This document shows, in pieces, positions 16,701-23,788 of a stretch of DNA of 32,523 nucleotides. The DNA is taken from positions 1 to 32,523 of the forward strand of contig NZ_FNAC01000044.1 of assembly GCF_900101705.1 (NCBI RefSeq), written 5' to 3'. Made by a program: the position numbers and the translations under genes. Positions within the stretch are counted from its first letter, which is position 1. Each line of letters begins with the position of its first letter. Source of the stretch: Algoriphagus faecimaris (GTDB lineage Bacteria; Bacteroidota; Bacteroidia; Cytophagales; Cyclobacteriaceae). The notes below the pieces were generated by a model. The model did not search any database. It was not told the origin of the DNA and was given only the letters and a program-made list of their open reading frames with translations.

Positions 16701-17120
16701 ACGTTCTGTAGAATCTAAGTTGTAATTAGCTCCATCTTGTTTCCAAAAGACCTCGAAACTGGAGTAGAAAGAGGAGGCCTTTTCATCCTTATATTTATCG
16801 AAAACTGACTCTTTGGACCATTCAACAATGGTTATATCATTTCTATATTGAGCATTTTGACTTAAATAGAAAAGTTGAGCGACATCTAATGCATCGGAAA
16901 CTAGCTTGTGGTATCCTGATTGTCCTTCCAATTCATGATTTCTAACCCAACCAAATGCGGTTTTCACAAGATCTATCCTGGCAAATGGACTAGGGATGGA
17001 AGTAGCAACATCATCTTTATCCGCTTTTATTGTTTCCAGCTCTTTTGCTCCTATTGGAGAACTTTGGAACCATCCAGTTTTTTCTTGTCCGCTTGAGTGG
17101 ATTCTAAATACTTTTCCCAT
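13788..17120 (-). CDS. Large actin/Hsp70-fold ATPase with a unique N-terminal half
   Basis: 1110 residues. The C-terminal half carries the actin/Hsp70/sugar-kinase ATPase motifs: phosphate-1 AIDFGTTNTHIEY (about 549-561), phosphate-2 MTIDIGGGSTDLALF (766-780) and adenosine-type FIFSGTASKTLLF (about 905-920). A glycine-rich TTRGGLMLTG element follows. The first 545 residues start MGKVFRIHSSGQEKTGWFQS and include SIPSPFARIDLVKTAF; they match nothing I can name. No TM or signal peptide is seen, so the protein is cytoplasmic. It is far longer than DnaK (about 640) or ParM-like proteins. SrfB-type virulence proteins are also large and carry an actin-like domain, and are a possible distant relative. 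It follows the tubulin-like gene by six bases. Likely an ATP-driven switch or filament, inferred. Confidence 0.75.
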   Translation of the reverse strand: MGKVFRIHSSGQEKTGWFQSSPIGAKELETIKADKDDVATSIPSPFARIDLVKTAFGWVRNHELEGQSGYHKLVSDALDVAQLFYLSQNAQYRNDITIVEWSKESVFDKYKDEKASSFYSSFEVFWKQDGANYNLDSTERLYFIYYKNKLVGATSPSTLFVSAPDSSASFLEMDITRGTDKLFDDKYAALHEREFPFVKYIFCLSKTPEFQRFFRDTDKNEFYEYLLKVREVLPSAKRAEIDQLNSSAINDYPVCTTSDASTNEVSILGIRLGTEIQSSTVDSDFFINSNKGKRALVLPQTRFNRNWKYTSADDIWNTDQMQGKIPVKNPNPQNSILPENGSAVLWYSEGDFLADKIMVLEPLGISNSISEYPVDLRSFNVGVLEDGTNCLLPLNATFFDYFDANDARRYCKIKKTGVLLTVTLEIPTAGGIITFSKTYKTENQIQINICLALLTLTRVKEDHSANFFALQFEIDNQLNYELKPKLNNGNECGFEKETRDTGDRSSWKAEVYKTKENYDYLELGVNGINNVLIPEWKWLTSSTDEMEFAIDFGTTNTHIEYKKKGEGALSSLEYYVGSETLTYLLDVNKWDEIPPGDIKQFYPLFEKYLFPLSIRRDGESHFPMRSALSYNEHIDFNSNSNALLDGNSYHYYERRPIADTQKIKTDLKWSNYDDHNDKTLVKLYIESLLQLVRLKAISEGCHPKNVKIKWFYPVSMNHHEKYMFTEIWEKYFNNVFENAKPENLLRISESVAPYLYYRNMYPGTSMTIDIGGGSTDLALFDKDSAEASYITSFKFAGNSIFGDGYTSPQRKLDTDRNGFVNLFSKRAQDLLKNDKYKELSRIETRLRTSSKNSSDYISFLFSLEEDKDLSFNFGEELKTNKRINMAFLLFFGSIIYYSAQLQKKQGKTIPDNFIFSGTASKTLLFLDNSKREGFKRIKDLILYIYSNVFEEDFKARSIQIELDKEPKQVTTRGGLMLTGTERLAEDKVIIWLGGSGVLDQVVDMEKDVSSTPRYNEIDRNKVQDIIDSIQDFYSILDGFMDSRRLGSDFNIDESAKVIFKEWRDKNLVEFVNWGIESHYGDKAHHVEETLFFFPLIGVLNRLAFQLSLNN

Positions 17121-17126
17121 AGTAGT

Positions 17127-18533
17127 TTAAAGTTTATCGCTGACGATAGAAGTACTTTTTTCAAAAAGCTTAATAAGTTCTGAATGAATATCCTTTTCCG
17201 TACGTGGAAGAGGAATTTGAGTAATTGCCTCACTATTTCGAATGTCTAAAAGTCTGAAAATGTCAGGGCCAGAGGTTTTATTTATTAACTGTGGTAAAAA
17301 TCCGGGTTTGTTACCCCCTAACTCTTTTAGCCATTCAAGATATAACCGAGTGAATTTTTGAACCTCATTTTTGAATTCTGCAGATTCAAAATAGTCTTTT
17401 GTAATTCCTCTGTTTTTTGTCCAAAAATTTTTGATAGTCCATCTTGATACCCCAACTGCTTTTTGCCAGCCAGATTCGCAGTAGTTTGCAAACAAACTGA
17501 ATTCGTTAAGGGGCTGGTAGATTAAATTTCTATCAGCCTCATTCAGATCTCTAGTGTCTAATGAGTTTACAAAATTTTCAACACCGAATTCGTAAACATG
17601 GCTGTCATTTGAACCTATTGAGGTTTTATTTCTGTCAAAATCGAATATGGATAAAGCTCCAACCAACTCTAAAAAGTGACTATCGTTTTTTTGCTCTCTA
17701 CTTCCTACATGATTTTCATAGGTTGTATTGTTCTCCTGGTCACCCAAGAAGTATTGTGCGTTGATTTGTTTGCTATTAATTATAGTTCGATTGTAATAGT
17801 CCAAGGCAGCCTTTGCTTTTCCGAGAAAGCTCTGTGATTTGATTTCTCCATCTCGAAGCTTGAAATAGGGGAGGTAGGTAATGGCGCCAATGATGGAGTC
17901 TTTTATTACTTCTCTATTCGGGATTTTGGCTGTTCCACTTCTTAATAGCTTCAATAAAAGAGGGTATCCTGCAGCACCTGTTCCTCCAAATATGGAGTTG
18001 ATAATGAAAATGCTATCATCTTGGTTAAAGGATTGCCCAAACCGCTGGAAGGCATCAGAATCTGTGAACTGGTTCAACACAATTGAACCCATATTTGGGT
18101 TACCTTTAAATCCAATATTTAAATTTGCTTCTAGGTTTTCCCTAGAAAACAGAAGGTTTACGATATCAGAATCCGGCTTATCCATGGTAGAATAATGGAT
18201 ATAATCCTTAAATTTCTCTTGATGAACTCTTTCAAGCTTAAACTCAAAGTCTTTATCTTGAAATCGTGGAGTTGTAGAGGTTAGGTTATTCGTCGTAGTA
18301 ATATCCTGAAAAAAGAAGTCCTCTGGATTTGATATTTTGCTACGGATATGTTGGTAGTTACTCAGTATCTCCTTTGTCCTATTCAGATCCCCATTTCCTG
18401 AGTCTGGATCAATAATAATTGGTACTACCTGGGTATGATTTTTCAATTTTGCACCTGCTGCCATTAACATGACAAGGGACTTCAAGACGCGGGAACCAGT
18501 ACCTCCAATTGCGAAAATGTATAGTTTGCTCAT
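17127..18533 (-). CDS. Tubulin/FtsZ-like GTPase (Tubulin_2-like)
   Basis: 468 residues. The N-terminus YIFAIGGTGSRVLKSLVML (5-23) fits the first nucleotide-binding loop of the tubulin/FtsZ family. FIINSIFGGTGAAGYPLLLK (177-196) holds the tubulin signature GGTGxxG at 183-189. Between them is a region with DPDSGNGDLNRT (42-53) and GFKGNPNMGSIV (141-152), seen in the divergent tubulin-like proteins of large envelope operons rather than in cell-division FtsZ. There is no membrane segment. The C-terminal half is helical and has no FtsZ tail. FtsZ-like families outside cell division have been proposed to work in membrane remodelling; membership here needs a profile search. It starts two bases after the 3-TM gene and precedes the actin-like gene. 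Confidence 0.8.
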   Translation of the reverse strand: MSKLYIFAIGGTGSRVLKSLVMLMAAGAKLKNHTQVVPIIIDPDSGNGDLNRTKEILSNYQHIRSKISNPEDFFFQDITTTNNLTSTTPRFQDKDFEFKLERVHQEKFKDYIHYSTMDKPDSDIVNLLFSRENLEANLNIGFKGNPNMGSIVLNQFTDSDAFQRFGQSFNQDDSIFIINSIFGGTGAAGYPLLLKLLRSGTAKIPNREVIKDSIIGAITYLPYFKLRDGEIKSQSFLGKAKAALDYYNRTIINSKQINAQYFLGDQENNTTYENHVGSREQKNDSHFLELVGALSIFDFDRNKTSIGSNDSHVYEFGVENFVNSLDTRDLNEADRNLIYQPLNEFSLFANYCESGWQKAVGVSRWTIKNFWTKNRGITKDYFESAEFKNEVQKFTRLYLEWLKELGGNKPGFLPQLINKTSGPDIFRLLDIRNSEAITQIPLPRTEKDIHSELIKLFEKSTSIVSDKL

Positions 18534-18535
18534 AG

Positions 18536-18961
18536 TTAAAAAGGTAAATGAGGTTGTACTTTACTTTTTAATCTTAATACAAAGCTGATCAGGAAACCAA
18601 AGATTAAAGCAAGACAAAGGTTCATCATAGTGTAGAAAGAGATCATTTTATTGGCAAAATCGACCACCTCTGGATCACTGTCTAATAGGTATTCGGCAAG
18701 ACCTTCTCTCGCAATGGCAATAGTTACTACGACGCTCAGTGCACCTGAAATCAAAAGAAACCCAACCCAATGTGGGAAAAACTTCGCGTACGGATTTTTG
18801 TAAAAAAAATAGAACCCTGCAAAAACAAAAAGGGTGATCGCGATGAAGCTTAAACCCATTTTGTTGTAAACACCATTAAGATACATTGAATTGAATATGT
18901 ATTGGAAATTCTCGTTAAAAATCCCGAAAACCTCCTCTAAGTTTTCATAAATAACCTCCAT
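18536..18961 (-). CDS. Small three-TM membrane protein
   Basis: 141 residues with three hydrophobic segments: about 36-54 (GLSFIAITLFVFAGFYFFYK), 65-85 (VGFLLISGALSVVVTIAI) and 112-130 (MNLCLALIFGFLISFVLRL). The N-terminus is acidic and the end is basic (RLKSKVQPHLPF). Its ATG overlaps the stop of the lipoprotein gene by one base (TGATG), indicating coupled translation. It probably forms part of the membrane base of the machine. No family recognised. Confidence 0.7.
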   Translation of the reverse strand: MEVIYENLEEVFGIFNENFQYIFNSMYLNGVYNKMGLSFIAITLFVFAGFYFFYKNPYAKFFPHWVGFLLISGALSVVVTIAIAREGLAEYLLDSDPEVVDFANKMISFYTMMNLCLALIFGFLISFVLRLKSKVQPHLPF

Positions 18962-20235
18962 CAGTCTTTAATATTAATGATCAAATTGAAAATTTCTTTA
19001 GTGTTTGAAACCTCCAGATAGGCCTCATTTATTCCATTCATAAGAGTACTCAAACCAAAAGTTCGGTTTTCCTCACCATTAAGTGGTGAATCTGAAACCA
19101 TAGTGGATTCTTCAATCCAACTAGGAAGTTTAGGGATAAGGGATATTTCTACTGGTCCCAGTATTGGTTTTTCAGATGATAGAAAAATCAAATGGGTAGG
19201 GCTAAATGGAATATTCTTTAATGCTTTATCAACCTTACCATCCTCATCGGGATATTGGTCTAATCTGATACACTCTTTAAAATTGTACCCCAAATTGACC
19301 CTGTAATTTGATGGATTATTTAAATATGCTTCTCCTAATCTAAGAAAGTCAAGGTTTGTAGCTATAGAAAAGACAACGGGTAAACCAGTTTTTAATACTT
19401 CATACGATTTAGGGTCTCTAGGTGTAATTTTGACATTGGAATTCCCAAAGGAAAAATTTTTATATTCTATATTTATCAATCCAAGTTTCTTAAAAGCTGT
19501 ATGGTTTTGATAGCCTTTTAGAGCTTGGATTCTATCATCAGAAAAGAATTTATCGACCAGAGATTCATCCCCGAAGATCCATATATAGTAGGGACGTTTT
19601 TGCTTGATCATTTCTTGGCTTTTTGTTACTCCAGGATAATATTGCCCATCAAAATCAGAGGAAAGTTTAACTACTAAAGTTTCGGTGTTTTTTTCTTGAA
19701 GATTCTTAATAAAAGTTGTGCGGGTACCAATTCCTTGTGTTTCTAGAGCAGCCAATGGATTAGATTCCTCACCGATATCATATATGCCATCAGAAATAAG
19801 AATTGATATTGAGTTTTCTCCTAAAGATTTTAAAACATGGTTGAACATGCCATTAATATCACTATTACCGCTTGTAGGTTTTTTTAGACCACTTGGACTT
19901 AATACTGAGGATAAAATTGAAGCATCGTTACCAAGTGGATATTCAGTGAGACTTTGATTGTCACCACTAATCAATGAATAATTAAAGATTGCATCCGTCT
20001 CATCGATAATATTGGCAAAACTAGCCAAGTCTGTAACCACATTGATATATTCTGAATTGGTAGTCGTAAAGCCGTAAATGCTTGCGGAATTCTCAATGTA
20101 AATATTGACGCTGTCTAAAGAAATCTTGGGTAAATCTTCGGTATTTGATTCTTCGGTGATCTCGATTCTTTTACTGCAAGAAATGGCTGTCAAAATCAAA
20201 AACAGAACTAATAGATTAGATATTATATCCTTCAA
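18961..20235 (-). CDS. vWA-like lipoprotein, first gene of the eight-gene operon
   Basis: 424 residues from a TTG start; an in-frame stop lies 15 bases upstream and no better start is available. A signal with lipobox LTAISC (Cys20) makes it a lipoprotein outside the inner membrane. Residues 40-240 look like a von Willebrand A fold: VNIYIENSASIYGF (43-56) stands where the MIDAS DxSxS normally is, and ISILISDGIYDIG (143-155) provides the central strand with Asp149. The first MIDAS residue is Glu48 rather than Asp, so metal binding is uncertain. The C-terminal part is beta-rich (LGPVEISLIPKLPSWIE). It likely acts as the external sensor or ligand-binding part of the system; this is inferred from its place and fold. 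Confidence 0.7.
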   Translation of the reverse strand: MKDIISNLLVLFLILTAISCSKRIEITEESNTEDLPKISLDSVNIYIENSASIYGFTTTNSEYINVVTDLASFANIIDETDAIFNYSLISGDNQSLTEYPLGNDASILSSVLSPSGLKKPTSGNSDINGMFNHVLKSLGENSISILISDGIYDIGEESNPLAALETQGIGTRTTFIKNLQEKNTETLVVKLSSDFDGQYYPGVTKSQEMIKQKRPYYIWIFGDESLVDKFFSDDRIQALKGYQNHTAFKKLGLINIEYKNFSFGNSNVKITPRDPKSYEVLKTGLPVVFSIATNLDFLRLGEAYLNNPSNYRVNLGYNFKECIRLDQYPDEDGKVDKALKNIPFSPTHLIFLSSEKPILGPVEISLIPKLPSWIEESTMVSDSPLNGEENRTFGLSTLMNGINEAYLEVSNTKEIFNLIINIKD

Positions 20236-20395
20236 AAGCGCGTAGGTTTAAAGATTAACTTAAGTCTTAAATATGAAGTAGAATTAGATTATATCCAATA
20301 CCATTCTTCAATTTTTTTGAATTATTTAACTTTCAAAGAGAAACTAAATGGTCCAATTCCACTGCAATGTTTACTGCAAAGTAGGGGTTAATCAT
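20236..20395. other. Leader region of the eight-gene operon
   Basis: 160 bases between the tRNA terminator and the first operon gene; the operon promoter must lie here on the - strand. No perfect TAnnTTTG box is seen. The closest are TACTTTG (complement of 20377-20383) and TCTCTTTG-like sequence near 20335. ACTGCAA is repeated directly at 20361-20367 and 20373-20379, 12 bases apart, a possible regulator half-site pair. This is also one possible place for the island border. Confidence 0.35.
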
Positions 20396-20419
20396 AAAAA
20401 AAGAGATGAATTGCATCTC
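20396..20419 (-). terminator. Rho-independent terminator of tRNA-Arg
   Basis: Read on the - strand: GAGATG, loop CAATT, CATCTC, then seven Ts (complement of 20402-20396). It lies 25 bases beyond the tRNA 3' end and separates the tRNA from the operon transcribed in the same direction. Confidence 0.8.
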
Positions 20420-20443
20420 GTATTCCATTCAAAATCAATCAAG

Positions 20444-20515
20444 TAGCCCCGCCAAGAATCGAACTTGGATCTAACGTTTAGGAAACGCTTGTTCTATCCG
20501 TTGAACTACGGGGCC
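20444..20515 (-). tRNA. tRNA-Arg (anticodon CCU)
   Basis: 72 bases fold as a full cloverleaf on the - strand. Acceptor GGCCCCG pairs with CGGGGCT, with one G-U. The D stem is GTTC/GAAC. The anticodon stem AGCGT/ACGTT carries the loop TTCCTAA, with anticodon CCT (20480-20482). The T arm is CCAAG-TTCGATT-CTTGG, and the discriminator base is A. No encoded CCA is seen. Its 3' end points at the accessory island, the usual orientation for tRNA-targeted integration. Confidence 0.95.
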
Positions 20516-20610
20516 AAGAAATGGGTTTTTAAACCTATTCAAAGTCATTCATCCTGTATGAGGACGCAAGATAAAAGAAAACCACACGTTTAGACAAATA
20601 TTTACAAGCC

Positions 20611-20645
20611 AACTTATGGCATTACAGGGAATTACCCTATCTTTG
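20611..20645 (+). promoter_or_regulatory. Bacteroidota-type promoter of the rpsP operon
   Basis: TATCTTTG at 20638-20645 matches the Bacteroidota -7 box TAnnTTTG exactly. The upstream -33 element is weak (TTTAC near 20611). It leaves a leader of about 50 bases before the rpsP ATG. The same octamer lies before gltX. Confidence 0.65.
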
Positions 20646-20700
20646 CACTCCAAATTTAGGATGGACGGGTTCCATCCGCTTAACAAACACATAAAAAATT

Positions 20701-21258
20701 ATGGCAGTAAAAATCAGATTAGCACGTAGAGGTAGAAAGAAAATGGCTATCTATGACGTGGTTATCGCAGATGCAAGAGCTCCACGAGATGGACGCTTCA
20801 TCGAGAAAATCGGTACTTACAATCCGAACACAAACCCTGCTTCCATCAACATCAACAATGAGCGTGCTCTTCAGTGGTTGTTGAACGGAGCTCAGCCCAC
20901 CGACACTGTAAAAGCGATGCTTTCTTACAGAGGGGTAATGCTGAAGAAACACCTTCAAATCGGTGTAATCAAAGGTGCAATCACTCAAGAGCAAGCTGAC
21001 GCAAAGTTCGAGGCTTGGTTGAATGAGAAAGATTCTAAGATCGCCGGTAAGGTAGATGCAATCGGAAAAGCTAAAGACGAAGCTCGTAAGAAAGCATTGG
21101 AAGCTGAAACCGCTAAAAATCAAGCTCGTCTCGACGCTATCAAGGCAAGAGAAGATGAGGCAAAAGCCGCTGCTGCAGCTGCTGAGGCTCCTGCAGAGGA
21201 AGCTAGCGAAGAAGCAGCTCCTGAGGCTTCCGCAGAAGGCGACGAAGCACAATCTTAA
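20701..21258 (+). CDS. rpsP: 30S ribosomal protein S16 with long acidic/Ala-rich tail
   Basis: 185 residues. The first 80 or so are the S16 core: [40 protein letters not shown] and [21 protein letters not shown]16 is normally about 80-90 residues. Here it continues with a charged helical stretch and an Ala/Glu-rich end ([20 protein letters not shown]), an extension common in Bacteroidota. It binds 16S rRNA in 30S assembly. It is first in the rpsP-rimM-trmD-rplS cluster, 18 bases before rimM. Confidence 0.97.
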   Translation: MAVKIRLARRGRKKMAIYDVVIADARAPRDGRFIEKIGTYNPNTNPASININNERALQWLLNGAQPTDTVKAMLSYRGVMLKKHLQIGVIKGAITQEQADAKFEAWLNEKDSKIAGKVDAIGKAKDEARKKALEAETAKNQARLDAIKAREDEAKAAAAAAEAPAEEASEEAAPEASAEGDEAQS

Positions 21259-21276
21259 TTATAATCAACTCTCCCC

Positions 21277-21807
21277 ATGAACAAGGAGCAATGCTTTCAA
21301 TTAGGCTATATAGCTAAAGTTCATGGACTCCGTGGTGAAGTAACGGTGATGCTTGATGTCGATTATCCGGAAGAATATGAAGATCTCAAGCACTTGTTTC
21401 TCGAACAAAAAGGCCGATTGGTTCCATTCTTTTTGGAACACTTCGTGCTGCAGCCCGGTAATAAGGTGCTGGCCAAGTTTGAGGACCTAGATCGAATCGA
21501 ACAGGTGGAAGAACTCGTAGGATCGGAAATTTATCTTCCGCTAAGCGCCCTTCCCGAGCTAGATGAGGACCAATACTATTTCCACGAATTAATTGGGTTT
21601 GAAGTCATCGATGAAACCAAAGGACTATTAGGTCCTGTAGAGACCATTTATGATTTGGAAACCCAAGATCTACTCGGAGTAAAGCACCAAGAAAAAGAAG
21701 TGCTCATCCCTATTCAGGATGGCATCATTCAAAAGGTGGACAAGGCAGCTAAAAAAGTTTACTGCCAATTACCCGAAGGTTTACTTGACATCTATCTCGA
21801 AGACTGA
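21277..21807 (+). CDS. rimM: 16S rRNA processing protein RimM
   Basis: 176 residues, normal for the family. The RimM N-domain starts CFQLGYIAKVHGLRGEVTVM, and the PRC-barrel C-domain has YYFHELIGFEVID ... LLGVKHQEKEVLIPIQDGII. RimM binds S19 and assists 30S head maturation. It sits between rpsP and trmD, three bases from the latter. Confidence 0.96.
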   Translation: MNKEQCFQLGYIAKVHGLRGEVTVMLDVDYPEEYEDLKHLFLEQKGRLVPFFLEHFVLQPGNKVLAKFEDLDRIEQVEELVGSEIYLPLSALPELDEDQYYFHELIGFEVIDETKGLLGPVETIYDLETQDLLGVKHQEKEVLIPIQDGIIQKVDKAAKKVYCQLPEGLLDIYLED

Positions 21808-21810
21808 GTC

Positions 21811-22527
21811 ATGCATATAGACATCATCAGCGTAGTACCTGCATTGCTAGAAGGTCCTTTTTCCCATTCGATTCTCAAAAGAGCCGAAGAAAAAGGGATT
21901 GCTTCTGTCCAAGTACACAACCTGCGCGATTATGCCGTCGGCAAGCAAAAGCAAGTAGACGATTATGCATTTGGTGGTGGAGCAGGCATGGTGATGATGA
22001 TCGAACCCATCGCCCGCTGTATTGAAGCCTTACAAAAGGAGCGCACATACGATGAAATCATCTATGTCACTCCTGACGGAAAGACTTTTGATCAGCCCAT
22101 GGCCAATACACTCTCCATGAAGCAAAATCTCCTAATCCTCTGTGGTCATTACAAAGGAGTGGATGAGCGGATAAGAGAGCGATTCATCACTCAGGAAATA
22201 AGTATAGGAGATTTCGTGCTTTCCGGTGGAGAGCTTGCTGCTGCGGTAATCGCAGATGCGGTCATTCGGCTCATCCCGGGTGTACTCAATGACGAAACTT
22301 CAGCCTTGACTGATTCTTTTCAGGATCATTTATTGGCTCCTCCGGTGTATACTAGACCAGCCGAATGGCAAGGAATGGATGTACCGGAAGTATTACTATC
22401 AGGTCATGAAGCCAAGATCAACGAATGGAGATTTGATGCATCGGTGCGCCGAACCAAAGAAAGAAGACCAGACTTATTGGCAAAATCCGGATTGGTGAAA
22501 GGCGAATTGAAATCGAACAAACAGTAA
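21811..22527 (+). CDS. trmD: tRNA (guanine-N1-)-methyltransferase TrmD
   Basis: 238 residues. Family motifs visible are [20 protein letters not shown] at the start, [53 protein letters not shown] and [20 protein letters not shown]. They form the deep-knot AdoMet site and the tRNA-binding C-domain. The enzyme makes m1G37 in tRNAs and so prevents frameshifts. It lies third in the cluster. Confidence 0.97.
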   Translation: MHIDIISVVPALLEGPFSHSILKRAEEKGIASVQVHNLRDYAVGKQKQVDDYAFGGGAGMVMMIEPIARCIEALQKERTYDEIIYVTPDGKTFDQPMANTLSMKQNLLILCGHYKGVDERIRERFITQEISIGDFVLSGGELAAAVIADAVIRLIPGVLNDETSALTDSFQDHLLAPPVYTRPAEWQGMDVPEVLLSGHEAKINEWRFDASVRRTKERRPDLLAKSGLVKGELKSNKQ

Positions 22528-22578
22528 TTGAATAAGCCACGCGTTGGCCAAACAGCGAAAGCATAAAATATAGAAGCT

Positions 22579-22944
22579 ATGAGCGAACTAATGAAAATCG
22601 TAGAAGCGGAATACAGCGAGGCGAGAGCCAAATTCCCTTCTTTCAAAGCTGGAGATACCATCAACGTACACGTACGAATCAAAGAAGGTAATAAGGAGCG
22701 TATCCAGCAGTTCCAAGGAACTGTGATCCAGCGTAAAAACCCGAATTCGAACGGAGAGACATTCACCGTAAGAAAAATATCCAATGGTATCGGTGTAGAG
22801 CGTATCTTCCCTATCCTTTCTCCATCTATCGAGCAAATCGACCTATTGAGACAAGGTAGAGTTAGAAGAGCTAGATTGTTCTACTTGAGAGGACGTCAAG
22901 GTAAAGCTGCTCGTATCAAGGAAAAAATCAGAGTGAAAAACTAA
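22579..22944 (+). CDS. rplS: 50S ribosomal protein L19
   Basis: 121 residues, the usual length. L19 motifs: [53 protein letters not shown] and the basic end [13 protein letters not shown]. It is the last gene of the cluster and is followed by a strong terminator. Confidence 0.97.
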   Translation: MSELMKIVEAEYSEARAKFPSFKAGDTINVHVRIKEGNKERIQQFQGTVIQRKNPNSNGETFTVRKISNGIGVERIFPILSPSIEQIDLLRQGRVRRARLFYLRGRQGKAARIKEKIRVKN

Positions 22945-22963
22945 TTTCGCTCAGTTAATTAAT

Positions 22964-23001
22964 AAAAAGAGGAACTCCACATCGGATTCCTCTTTTTTTT
23001 T
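22964..23001 (+). terminator. Terminator of the rpsP-rplS cluster
   Basis: AAAAAGAGGAA (22964-22974) pairs with TTCCTCTTTTT (22987-22997) around a 12-base loop, with a T-run to 23001, 20 bases after the rplS stop. Confidence 0.9.
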
Positions 23002-23006
23002 GATTC

Positions 23007-23035
23007 ACCTTTGAGGTTTCGAATACCTCGAAGGT
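23007..23035. repeat. Palindromic intergenic repeat (ACCTTTGAGGT type)
   Basis: ACCTTTGAGGT (23007-23017) is inverted against ACCTCGAAGGT (23025-23035) with one mismatch and a 7-base spacer, TTCGAAT. It directly follows the rplS terminator. The layout resembles the inverted repeat near 30.6 kb and dispersed palindromes seen in Cytophagales. Confidence 0.5.
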
Positions 23036-23372
23036 TTTTACAAACCTGATCGAGCATTGCAATCTCAAATTTTTTCCCACTCTTCTCCAATTAAGTAGCC
23101 ATTCATCGGTTTATAATTTGTTTTTCAGAGGTCATAACTTGTGCCAAGTATCGGGATAGCCTGTCCCGAATTTCGGGAGAATCTTCGCATTGATTCCCCG
23201 ATCCATCGGGCTTCCCTCTGTGTGTCGCTTTGGGTCATGCTCGATCTCGTCTTTATAAAATATTCTATCTCCACTTGTCGTTAACTGCTGTGCAATCACA
23301 TTGGTATATTTAACCCACACTTCACTGCTTATCTGAGAGTTGAATTCTATATTTAATAAATCTTCCTTCACT
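23036..23372. other. Intergenic region before the small membrane protein
   Basis: About 340 bases without a supported gene. It contains the palindrome cluster at 23151-23210 and AT-rich sequence before the next ATG. An open frame on the - strand crosses it but has composition like repeat sequence and no recognisable protein family. Confidence 0.45.
23151..23210. repeat. Cluster of three TCGGG/CCCGA palindromes
   Basis: TCGGGATA (23151-23158) pairs with TGTCCCGA (23162-23169). TCCCGAA (23164-23170) pairs with TTCGGGA (23172-23178), an alternative overlapping hairpin. CCCGAT (23197-23202) pairs with ATCGGG (23205-23210). The shared core suggests a dispersed REP-like repeat rather than a single regulatory site. 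Confidence 0.55.
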
Positions 23373-23663
23373 ATGAATACACCCCAACTTACCGATCCGG
23401 CAAAAGAATTAGCAGCTGTCACCATCACCCTATTTCAGGTGGTTTGTGGATTGGTTTTTTGCCTTTCGGTGTACATGATTTACCTGGCTTACCTCGGTTT
23501 ACTTACAGATTGGGAGTTTAGTATACGGTTCACATTCTTCAGATTTTCTCCAGAAGAAAATTCAAGAATTTTTCACATGCTTTTCTTTGTGTTCCCTGCT
23601 GCCGGAGCACTTATTGGATTTTTTATCTTAGCCTATTTGAAAAAAGTGATTCATAAAGAATAG
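23373..23663 (+). CDS. Small two-TM membrane protein
   Basis: 96 residues from the ATG at 23373 (MNTPQLTDPAKELAAVTITL). There are two hydrophobic segments: about 16-42 (FQVVCGLVFCLSVYMIYLAY) and 67-91 (MLFFVFPAAGALIGFFILAY). A short polar loop lies between them and the tail is basic (KKVIHKE). No family recognised. It stands alone upstream of gltX, which has its own promoter. Confidence 0.65.
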   Translation: MNTPQLTDPAKELAAVTITLFQVVCGLVFCLSVYMIYLAYLGLLTDWEFSIRFTFFRFSPEENSRIFHMLFFVFPAAGALIGFFILAYLKKVIHKE

Positions 23664-23697
23664 CCCTGAGAGATTCCCATAATTATATTCTCCAACA

Positions 23698-23728
23698 ATC
23701 CCCCTTCCCCTACAAATCCCTATCTTTG
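23698..23728 (+). promoter_or_regulatory. Bacteroidota-type promoter of gltX
   Basis: TATCTTTG at 23721-23728 is identical to the rpsP promoter box (consensus TAnnTTTG), 60 bases before the gltX ATG. The -33 part is not clearly conserved. Confidence 0.6.
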
Positions 23729-23788
23729 CAGCCTCAATGATCAAACCATCGATCCTACAGTCTGTTATCAGAAAAGAAATACTAATCC

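Noticed and set aside
8789..20235. Type VI secretion, gliding or flagellar operon
   Set aside because: A MotAB-like pair is present, but there are no sheath, baseplate, Gld/Spr or flagellar genes, and the tubulin-like, vWA-like and nuclease genes do not fit them.
20719..21252. Long open frame opposite rpsP
   Set aside because: It is a shadow of the biased codon use of rpsP; rich in Cys/Ser/Phe and without homology marks.
23132..23428. 98-codon frame on the - strand
   Set aside because: About half of it is made of the palindromic repeat cluster, and its start lies inside the + strand membrane-protein gene.
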